A stretch of DNA of 64,000 bases from Chryseobacterium sp. H1D6B (GTDB lineage Bacteria; Bacteroidota; Bacteroidia; Flavobacteriales; Weeksellaceae): contig NZ_JARXVJ010000001.1 of NCBI RefSeq assembly GCF_029892445.1, positions 3,782,001 to 3,846,000 on the forward strand, read 5' to 3'. Below, piece by piece: positions 51,479-59,006 of this stretch. A program made the translations under genes and the position numbers. The notes beneath the pieces were generated by a model. That model saw only the letters and a list, made by a program, of their open reading frames with translations. It ran no database searches and was not told where the DNA came from. Each line of letters starts with the position of its first letter. Position 1 is the first letter of the stretch.

Positions 51479-52105
51479 ATGAAAATTATCGACATCGAAA
51501 AATGGAACAGAAAAGAACATTTTGAATTTTTTTCAAAAATGGCAAGTCCATACTTTGGTTTTACGACAGAAGTAGACTGTACTAAAGCTTATGAAAAGGC
51601 AAAAACAAATGGCTATTCTTTCTTTGCTTATTATCTTCACAAATCAATGGGCGCTGTAAATTCTGTAGATGAATTAAAAATGCGGATTATTGATGACCAG
51701 GTCGTTTTATACGATGTGATTCATGCCGGAACTACAATTGCCAGAGCAGACGGAACTTTTGGTTTTTCCTTTATCCATTTTTCAGAACAGTTTGAGATTT
51801 TTAATGCTGCACTTCAGAAGGAAATTGAAGCGGTACAAAATTCTTCAGGATTAAGATTAAGTACTGACACAGTGACTAAGGCTTTAATACGTCATTCTAC
51901 TATTCCCTGGAATACTTTCTCTGCTTTGCTTCATCCTACGAATTTTGATTCAAAAGAATCAATTCCAAAGATCACATTCGGCAGATTCAGTATCCGTGAA
52001 GGAAAAAAATATCTTCCCGTTTCTGTGGAGGCCCACCACGGATTGGCAGACGGGCTGCATATTGCAAAGTATTTAGAAGAATTTCAAAGACAGCTTGATC
52101 AATAA
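51479..52105 (+). CDS. CatA-like chloramphenicol acetyltransferase family protein
   Basis: 208 residues, close to the 210-220 of type A CAT. The catalytic motif VEAHHGLADGLH has His187 and Asp191, and the N-terminus DIEKWNRKEHFEFFSKM and FGFSFIHFSEQFEIFN match the CAT trimer fold. It could acetylate chloramphenicol, but many chromosomal flavobacterial homologues have unknown natural substrates and need not confer resistance. Located after an AraC gene that may control it. Codon use looks like that of its neighbours, with no mobile element nearby. Confidence 0.9.
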   Translation: MKIIDIEKWNRKEHFEFFSKMASPYFGFTTEVDCTKAYEKAKTNGYSFFAYYLHKSMGAVNSVDELKMRIIDDQVVLYDVIHAGTTIARADGTFGFSFIHFSEQFEIFNAALQKEIEAVQNSSGLRLSTDTVTKALIRHSTIPWNTFSALLHPTNFDSKESIPKITFGRFSIREGKKYLPVSVEAHHGLADGLHIAKYLEEFQRQLDQ

Positions 52106-52130
52106 AAAAAAGAGGGGTTTTTATTACCAA

Positions 52131-52880
52131 CTACCAGTTATTAAGTCCATTTTCTAGTGCTTTTGCATAGTTTTCTTCATCAAAAGAGTAGAGATCAGGG
52201 GATTTATGGGCACCGCCGCGTCTCTGTTCTTCAAGTTTATTTAAAATTCCGAGGTTTTTAATTTTTCTGTAAAAATTGCCCCGGTTTAGTTCTTTTCCTA
52301 AAATGGCCTCGTACAATTTTTGTAATTCTGAGAGGGTGAATTTTTCCGGCAGAAGATTATAGCCGATCGGTTTTATTGAAATCTTTTCTCTTAAGGCCAG
52401 CAGTGCTTTTTCTATGATCTCCCGGTGGTCCATTGCCAGTTCTATTTCAGACAGCCTGCTTAGATAGATCCAGTCGCAGTTTTCACTGAACTCATCGACG
52501 ATAAGATTAATTTTACTGGGATTATACAATGCAAAATATCCAATGGAAATAAATCTCTGTTTGTGAAAAAGGGTATCATCGAAATCCTCAAAATAAAACT
52601 CGCTTCTGTTTTTTCTTCCGAAAACGCCGAATTCTTCCAAATATACGTCCGTAACTCCGGCTCTGTCTTTCAGAATCCTTGCTACACCATCTTCCAGATC
52701 TTCATCTTTTTTTATGTAACCGCCCGGCAGCAGCCACTGTTTTCTGTAATTCATCTTCAGCAGCAGCACTTTCAGTTCATTTTGTTCAAACCCGAAAACT
52801 ACCGGATCGGCAGAAATGTGGGGAAGAAATATCTCCTTTGCTTCATTTGATTTATTTAAAAGCTGCTGTTTTGAATCCAT
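52131..52880 (-). CDS. Nudix-like transcriptional regulator (NrtR/AraR type)
   Basis: 249 residues from ATG 52880; a frame to 53012 exists but the start MDSKQQLLNKSNEAKE fits. Domain 1 is Nudix-like (VVFGFEQNELKVLLLKMN, LLPGGYIKKDEDLEDG), but the box GxxxxxEx7REUxEExGU reads RILKDR where REUxEE is expected, so catalytic Glu residues are lost. Domain 2 is a winged helix (LSELQKLYEAILGKELNRGNFYRKI, then QRRGGAHKSPDLYSF). Bacteroidota AraR-type regulators have this layout and bind a sugar. It is divergent from the TonB/GH3 operon, its likely target. Confidence 0.85.
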   Translation of the reverse strand: MDSKQQLLNKSNEAKEIFLPHISADPVVFGFEQNELKVLLLKMNYRKQWLLPGGYIKKDEDLEDGVARILKDRAGVTDVYLEEFGVFGRKNRSEFYFEDFDDTLFHKQRFISIGYFALYNPSKINLIVDEFSENCDWIYLSRLSEIELAMDHREIIEKALLALREKISIKPIGYNLLPEKFTLSELQKLYEAILGKELNRGNFYRKIKNLGILNKLEEQRRGGAHKSPDLYSFDEENYAKALENGLNNW

Positions 52881-53447
52881 AGTAATTCTTAAGAAAACGT
52901 GATCATACAAATCTAGTAATAAAAATTTTGAGACCCGTTCAAAAATGCATTCTTGAATAAGTTTTTGGGGAGAAATTTTAGTGATATTTATCATTGTTTC
53001 ACATAGAATCAATGATATTTTTATTCATATTTTAAATTTATAAAACTGATTAACAGTGTTTTATGTTCAATATTAACTTTTATTAATATTTTTTTTGGTA
53101 AATTGATTGAAAGAATGTAGTATTGTAATGCTTCGTATAGAAGCAATGAAAAAACACAACAAATTGGAATGGAATTTTTTCGAAATTACTCTTTTCTTAA
53201 GGGTAGAAGTTCCTCAGTACAAAGTATGATGTTTAATCAACAAAGCTGAAATGAGAACTCGTAATACGGACAGCTGTTAGTTTAAAAATAAACTGCCGAA
53301 TGCGAAACTTCATTTAAAGTGCAGATGCAGGTGGACAGCTCGCTGTATTAATAAAAATCCCGGTACTGATTTTAATGACCATTCATCCAATTGAAGTTTT
53401 GGATGCAGGATATTTTGTGACTTATCATGAATGAAAAATAGAATCAT
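52881..53447. other. Long intergenic region upstream of the TonB/GH3 locus, uninterpreted
   Basis: With the inverted repeat that follows, a gap of about 635 bases separates the Nudix-like regulator from the TonB receptor. It is A+T-rich with palindrome-like bits (ACAGCTCGCTGT near 53335). Short frames (34 codons at 53128; eight codons later) have no family likeness. An RNA leader or a second regulator site is possible, but I can name none. Confidence 0.5.
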
Positions 53448-53470
53448 AAATCATTACTAGATAATGATTT
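53448..53470. promoter_or_regulatory. Inverted repeat just upstream of the TonB receptor gene
   Basis: AAATCATTA (53448-53456) and TAATGATTT (53462-53470), perfect 9-bp arms with a CTAGA centre, 45 bases before the receptor ATG. Candidate operator for the divergent Nudix-like regulator. Confidence 0.6.
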
Positions 53471-53515
53471 AATAAAAAAAATAAAACTAACAGAAGAAAT
53501 TACACTAACTAAACA

Positions 53516-55759
53516 ATGAGAAAATCAACTTTAAAAATTACAGCATTAGGAATTCTTCTTTCCTGTTCAAATCTTGCTTTTGGACAGAAAGAAAAACTCA
53601 GTGTGCAGGATTCTGTAAAACTACAGGAGAAGCTTAAAATCACCAATTCTAAGGAAGACAATAATAGAAACGTCATGCTGAATGCCTCCAATAACACCAG
53701 CCCCAGAGACGTAAATATCGGACTCCCGTCTACGGTAGGCGGTATTACTATTCTGGAAAATGATCTTCCGGTGGTCTACTTTTTTTGGCCCGAACTTCCG
53801 AACAAAACATGGAGACAAAGTGTAGGACTTGAAAAAACAGGTCTTTTGAAAATGGACCAGCTTGCGAATACGATGGGAGATCTCGGTTTTGCCGTCAATT
53901 CTTATTCGCAGACAGGAACGCAAGATCTGAAGGTGAAAGGAAAATTCACGACCAGTAGTTTTGGATGGCTTCAGGGAGACGTAAATGTTTCAGGCCCGAT
54001 CTCTAAAAATGGATGGACGTATACAGCCGGAGCTTTTACTAATTTTGATCCGAGCACTTACAAGCTTGGTTTTGCAAGGAATGTAGATGAAACTAAAATT
54101 TTCAGAGCAGGGATCACCAAATATTTTAATGATAATAAAGGGAAAATTACCGCTTTATACAAATACGCAGATTCTTATAATGTAGGGAATTACGCGGTTT
54201 TTCAATATGGTGAAAACGGAAAGATCACAGAACTTAATAATTTCAGGATCGGAAGAGACTCTTATGTGGTGAACGACGGAAGGATCAAAATGAAGAACAA
54301 CCTTACCGGAGAAAGTTACTGGGCAGATATGGCAGGAAATGATAACGCTACAAAATCCCATAATATTGATGTTTTCGGAAATTATATGCTGAATAGCGGC
54401 TGGAATTTCAAATTTTCATCAAGATTCCATTTTGCTAAAACGGCGATCTCCACCATTATTCCTTTAAGTATTTTTAATGCTGACCAGTCGGCCGGATATA
54501 CCCTGGCTTCAAACGGACAGGCCTATTCTGGAAATGTAGGAACACAGCTTGCCATGCATACTCCTTCAACTCCAACCACCAATATTGCAGGAAGATTTTC
54601 CTTAAATAAACAGATCAACAATCACAATGTAACTATTGGATTATTAGAGCAATACTACAATGTAGACCAATATACTTCTAACAGATCATTTTTCTTTCAG
54701 ACGGTAGAAGCACAGCCTCAGAGACTGGTCGGCCCCAACACAGACAGTGATGGATTTTATAACTACAATGTAGGATCAGAATACCACAGCGGAACAGAAA
54801 ATAAACTATCAGTGTATGCAAGCGATGAATGGAAAGTTTCTGATAATTTCAATTTGAGTTATGGAATTAATCTGAGACACCAGATGATCGACGGGGAATT
54901 TTCTTTAGCACCGAGATATCCTGGATTTACACTTCAGGATACAGAATTTACGCCTATTAAACACAATTGGTTTCACATTGGAGGAAGTGTAAATGCTACC
55001 TACAACATCAATAAAAATTTCGGGGTTCTTGCTAATTTCTTGTATACAGAAGAGAACAGAAGATTAGAAAGTTATTCTCAGGCATTTGATCCTAATACAA
55101 AGAAGATCAAAAGCCCATTAGGTGCTGTCGGGATTTTCTGGAATACAGACTATATCCAATTGATATCACAAGCCACAATTCTTAAAAAGAATAATTACTT
55201 AAACAGATTCAATCTGGTAAATCCATCAAATACTACTCAGGCTGAAACCGTTACAGTTTATTATGATATCCAGACATTGGGATGGACTACGGATTTTATC
55301 GTAAAGCCTTTCAAAGGATTCAACCTACATTATTTATTGACGTTACAGAACCCGATGTATAAGAATTTCAAATTCAATGCCTTCGGAAAAGACTATGACT
55401 ACAGTGATAATAATGTATTGGGCGTTTCTAAAGTTTTAATGGAGATCGATCCCAGCTATACCTTTAATAAATGGAAAGTCTGGGCAAGCTTCCGCTATTT
55501 CAGTAAACAGTTCGCCAACCTTACGAATGTATTGTATTTCGCGCCAAGATGGGAAACTTTTGGCGGAGCCAACTATACTTTCAATAAAAATGTAAATGTA
55601 GGTGCTACAGTAATTAATTTCTTAAACCAAAGAGGAGCCAGCGGAACAATTAACGGAGCTGAGCTGATTACTGATGCCAGTCCATATTACGGAAAATTAT
55701 TAACGGGAAGTTACATTATGCCTTTAACCTTACAATTTTCCGTGAATTTCAATTTTTAA
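53516..55759 (+). CDS. TonB-dependent receptor-like outer membrane protein
   Basis: 747 residues. Signal peptide (LKITALGILLSCSNLAFGQ). Plug-like part includes DVNIGLPSTVGGITILENDLPVVYFFWPELPN, then a beta-barrel with many aromatic strand ends, finishing MPLTLQFSVNFNF with the C-terminal Phe of outer membrane barrels. No carboxypeptidase-like N-domain and no SusD gene follow, unlike SusC. It starts a same-strand run of receptor, GH3, esterase, GH3, so it probably imports glucosides or their products. Confidence 0.87.
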   Translation: MRKSTLKITALGILLSCSNLAFGQKEKLSVQDSVKLQEKLKITNSKEDNNRNVMLNASNNTSPRDVNIGLPSTVGGITILENDLPVVYFFWPELPNKTWRQSVGLEKTGLLKMDQLANTMGDLGFAVNSYSQTGTQDLKVKGKFTTSSFGWLQGDVNVSGPISKNGWTYTAGAFTNFDPSTYKLGFARNVDETKIFRAGITKYFNDNKGKITALYKYADSYNVGNYAVFQYGENGKITELNNFRIGRDSYVVNDGRIKMKNNLTGESYWADMAGNDNATKSHNIDVFGNYMLNSGWNFKFSSRFHFAKTAISTIIPLSIFNADQSAGYTLASNGQAYSGNVGTQLAMHTPSTPTTNIAGRFSLNKQINNHNVTIGLLEQYYNVDQYTSNRSFFFQTVEAQPQRLVGPNTDSDGFYNYNVGSEYHSGTENKLSVYASDEWKVSDNFNLSYGINLRHQMIDGEFSLAPRYPGFTLQDTEFTPIKHNWFHIGGSVNATYNINKNFGVLANFLYTEENRRLESYSQAFDPNTKKIKSPLGAVGIFWNTDYIQLISQATILKKNNYLNRFNLVNPSNTTQAETVTVYYDIQTLGWTTDFIVKPFKGFNLHYLLTLQNPMYKNFKFNAFGKDYDYSDNNVLGVSKVLMEIDPSYTFNKWKVWASFRYFSKQFANLTNVLYFAPRWETFGGANYTFNKNVNVGATVINFLNQRGASGTINGAELITDASPYYGKLLTGSYIMPLTLQFSVNFNF

Positions 55760-55768
55760 TTAAAGAAC

Positions 55769-58069
55769 ATGAAAAAGACAGTTTTAAGTATTGTGATGAT
55801 CGCGGCAGGAATTTCAGTTGCTGCTCAAAACATCCATCAGATAACGAATGCAAAAGGACCGGTTCTTGGATATTCGGACGAATCCGGAATCAAAATCCTG
55901 GAAGTTTCGGGAAAGAAATTTAAAGATTTAAATAAAAACGGAAAACTTGACAAGTATGAAGACTGGAGGCTTCCGGTAGAAGAAAGAGCTAAAGATCTGG
56001 CTTCAAAAATGTCTGTCGAGCAGATTGCAGGGTTGATGCTTTACAGCGCGCATCAGGCTGTTCCTGCACCTTCAGAAGGTTTCAGAGCAGGAAAATATAA
56101 CGGTAAATTTTTCAGTGAAAGCGGTGCAAATCCGTGGGATCTGACGGACCAGCAGAAGAAATTCCTGAAAGAAGACAATCTCCGACATGTTTTAGTAACA
56201 ACTTTACAGTCACCAGAAATAGCGGCAAAATGGAACAATAATCTCCAGTCTTATATCGAAGGATTAGGCTTAGGAATTCCAGCTAACAACAGTTCAGATC
56301 CAAGACATTCTGCTTCTGTAACCGCCGAATTCAATGAAGGAGCAGGAGGACAGATCTCTCTTTGGCCGGACGGACTGGCTTTAGGAGCAACTTTCGATCC
56401 AGAACTGGTGAGGAAATTCGGAAATATCGCCGCCCAGGAATACCGGGCATTGGGAATCTCGACCGCTTTGTCGCCGCAGATTGATCTGGGAACGGAACCC
56501 CGCTGGTACAGAATCGCTTACATTTTCAGTGAAAGCCCGGAACTCACTGCCGATATGGCAAGAGGCTACATCGACGGATTTCAGACTTCTACAGGAAAAG
56601 ATGTCATCAAAAACGGATGGGGCTACAAAAGTGTCAATGCTATGGTAAAACACTGGCCGGGCGGGGGTCCTGAAGAGGGCGGAAGAGACGGACACTGGGC
56701 TATGGGAAAATATGCTGTTTATCCTGGAAATAATTTTCAAAACCATGTAAAGCCTTTTGTAGAAGGCGCTTTTAAATTAAACGGAGGTACCAAAGAAGCT
56801 TCTGCAGTAATGCCTTACTATACGATCAGCTTCAATCAGGATACAAAAAATGGAGAAAATGTAGGAAATGGATTCAGCAAGTATCTGATTACGGATCTCC
56901 TTCGTGGAAAATACGGCTACGATGGAGTAGTATGCACCGACTGGCTGATCACAGCTGATGAAGGGAAAACTCCCGGAACCTTCGCTGGAAAACCTTGGGG
57001 TGTAGAAAAACTTTCTATCGCAGAACGCCACTACAAAGTATTGGAAGCCGGAGTAGACCAATTTGGAGGAAATAATGATAAGGGTCCTGTTTTAGAAGCA
57101 TATCAAATGGGAGTTAAAGAACACGGGGAAAAGTATATGCGTACCCGTTTCGAGCAGTCGGCGGTACGTTTATTAAAGAATATTTTCAGAACCGGCTTGT
57201 TTGAAAATCCTTACGTAAATGTGGAAGAAACAAAAAAAATCGTTGGAAATCCTGAATTTATGAAAGCAGGATATGACGCCCAGGTAAAATCTATCGTCAT
57301 GCTAAAAAATAAAGCACAGATCCTTCCTATAAAAGAACGCAAAACAGTCTACATTCCAAAAAGATATTCTCCTGCAACATTCAACTGGTGGGGAATTTAT
57401 ACAGCTCCATCATTAAATTACCCTGTAGATATGGAAATGGTGAAGAAGCATTATAATGTCACAGATGATCCTTTAAAAGCAGATTTTGCCGTTGTTTTTG
57501 TTCAAAGTCCGCACAGTGAAGAAGGAGGCTACAGTGATATTGATGCAAAAGAAGGCGGAAACGGCTACGTTCCGATCTCTCTTCAATACGAAACTTATAC
57601 CGCAAAAGAGGCCAGAGAACACAGTATTGCAGCCGGAGATTCTGTGGTTGCCCCTTCTGTAAAAGACAGAACTTATAAGAACAAAACAACCACGGTAACA
57701 AATTATACAGACCTGCTGAATATCCAGAATACTTACAAAGCTATGAACGGAAAACCTGTAATCGTTTCTGTGACCGCTTCAAAACCGATGATCTTTTCTG
57801 AATTTGAAAATCATGCCGACGGGATTTTAATCAATTTTAATGTCTCTAATCAGGCGGTAATAGATATTATCGCAGGAAAATATGAACCTTCAGGCCTTCT
57901 TCCGCTCCAGATGCCCGCAGATATGAAGACCGTAGAAACTCAGAAAGAAGATATTCCGTTTGATATGATTCCGTATCAAGATACTGAAGGACATTCTTAT
58001 GATTTCGGATACGGAATGAACTGGTCCGGTGTGATCAAAGATGCAAGAACACAGAAATACACTAAATAA
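55769..58069 (+). CDS. Secreted glycoside hydrolase family 3 enzyme (GH3-1)
   Basis: 766 residues. Signal peptide MKKTVLSIVMIAAGISVAAQ; EF-hand-like loop DLNKNGKLDKYE (Asp53-Glu64); GH3 N-domain with KHWPGGGPEEGGRDGHWAMG and the nucleophile Asp391 in GVVCTDWLITADEG; GH3 C-domain with SIVMLKNKAQILPI and FGYGMNWSG. GH3 enzymes release glucose or xylose from non-reducing ends. The PGGGPEEGGRD stretch differs from the common KHFP...DSH pattern, so specificity is unclear. Nine bases follow the receptor stop; same operon. Confidence 0.93.
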   Translation: MKKTVLSIVMIAAGISVAAQNIHQITNAKGPVLGYSDESGIKILEVSGKKFKDLNKNGKLDKYEDWRLPVEERAKDLASKMSVEQIAGLMLYSAHQAVPAPSEGFRAGKYNGKFFSESGANPWDLTDQQKKFLKEDNLRHVLVTTLQSPEIAAKWNNNLQSYIEGLGLGIPANNSSDPRHSASVTAEFNEGAGGQISLWPDGLALGATFDPELVRKFGNIAAQEYRALGISTALSPQIDLGTEPRWYRIAYIFSESPELTADMARGYIDGFQTSTGKDVIKNGWGYKSVNAMVKHWPGGGPEEGGRDGHWAMGKYAVYPGNNFQNHVKPFVEGAFKLNGGTKEASAVMPYYTISFNQDTKNGENVGNGFSKYLITDLLRGKYGYDGVVCTDWLITADEGKTPGTFAGKPWGVEKLSIAERHYKVLEAGVDQFGGNNDKGPVLEAYQMGVKEHGEKYMRTRFEQSAVRLLKNIFRTGLFENPYVNVEETKKIVGNPEFMKAGYDAQVKSIVMLKNKAQILPIKERKTVYIPKRYSPATFNWWGIYTAPSLNYPVDMEMVKKHYNVTDDPLKADFAVVFVQSPHSEEGGYSDIDAKEGGNGYVPISLQYETYTAKEAREHSIAAGDSVVAPSVKDRTYKNKTTTVTNYTDLLNIQNTYKAMNGKPVIVSVTASKPMIFSEFENHADGILINFNVSNQAVIDIIAGKYEPSGLLPLQMPADMKTVETQKEDIPFDMIPYQDTEGHSYDFGYGMNWSGVIKDARTQKYTK

Positions 58070-58088
58070 TTATTCAAAATTAAAAAAA

Positions 58089-58964
58089 ATGAAAAAATTA
58101 ATCATAGCAGGCCTTTTTCTTATGGGATTACATTCCATCCAGGCACAAAAAAACATTCCTTTATACAGCGGAAAAGCTCCGGGAACTGAAAACTGGAAAC
58201 AGAAAGAAGCGCAGACGTATTCGGATCTTTTTAAAACAGAAGTTGTTTATAATGTAGCCCAGCCTTCAATTTTAGTATTTGAAGCTGATAAAGCCAAAGC
58301 CAGCGGAACTGTGATTATCATTGCCCCCGGAGGCGGATTTCAAAGTTTATCCATCAAAAGGGAAGGTATTGATTTAGCTAAAAAATTAGCCGATGAAGGC
58401 ATTACAGCAGTCGTTTTGAAATACCGTTTATTGGAAACAAAATCTAATGATCCTGCCCGCGAGATGATGGAAAATATCAAAGATAGAAAAGCTTTTGATT
58501 CGAAAACCGCTCCTATTAAAATAATGGCTGGAGATGATATCAAAACAGCAGTCACTTACGTAAGAAGTCATGCCAAAGAGCTTAATATACAACCGGATAA
58601 GCTTGGAGTAATCGGGTTTTCTGCAGGAGCAAGTGTTATTCTGGAAAGTGTCCTTCATAGTAAAGATGCATCTACAGTACCCAATTTTGCGGCTTCTATT
58701 TACGGAGGTCCTAATGAAGATGTTTTAGCTTCAAAAATTCCTGCAGCAATCCCAATGTTTATTTGCGCTGCAAGTGACGACCAGCTGAAATTAGCCCCAA
58801 AAAGCATACAGCTTTACAACAAATGGCTGGAAGCAGGACAGCCTGTAGAACTTCATATGTATGAAAAAGGCGGCCACGGCTTTGGAATGGGAGTTCAGAA
58901 TTTACCTGTAGATCATTGGATAGAACAGTATACCAATTGGTTAAAAAGCCATAAATACCTGTAA
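58089..58964 (+). CDS. Secreted alpha/beta hydrolase (carbohydrate esterase-like)
   Basis: 291 residues from ATG 58089; an earlier ATG at 58041 would overlap GH3-1 and is rejected. Signal peptide MKKLIIAGLFLMGLHSIQAQ; oxyanion region IIAPGGGFQSL; nucleophile Ser in VIGFSAGASVIL; the acid Asp in CAASDDQ and His in GGHGFGMG complete the triad. Like acetyl-xylan/BD-FAE type esterases. Located between two GH3 genes, so it probably removes acyl groups from the glucoside substrate. Confidence 0.93.
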   Translation: MKKLIIAGLFLMGLHSIQAQKNIPLYSGKAPGTENWKQKEAQTYSDLFKTEVVYNVAQPSILVFEADKAKASGTVIIIAPGGGFQSLSIKREGIDLAKKLADEGITAVVLKYRLLETKSNDPAREMMENIKDRKAFDSKTAPIKIMAGDDIKTAVTYVRSHAKELNIQPDKLGVIGFSAGASVILESVLHSKDASTVPNFAASIYGGPNEDVLASKIPAAIPMFICAASDDQLKLAPKSIQLYNKWLEAGQPVELHMYEKGGHGFGMGVQNLPVDHWIEQYTNWLKSHKYL

Positions 58965-59006
58965 AATTCAATATTAAATTAAACTTTTTAATCAAAAAAT
59001 AAAAAT

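Noticed and set aside
51479..52105. CatA-like gene as an acquired resistance island
   Set aside because: No integrase, transposase or base-composition change seen around it; chromosomal homologues of this kind are common in flavobacteria.
53128..53232. 34-codon frame upstream of the TonB receptor as a leader peptide
   Set aside because: No run of regulatory codons, no attenuator hairpin after it, no similarity recognised.
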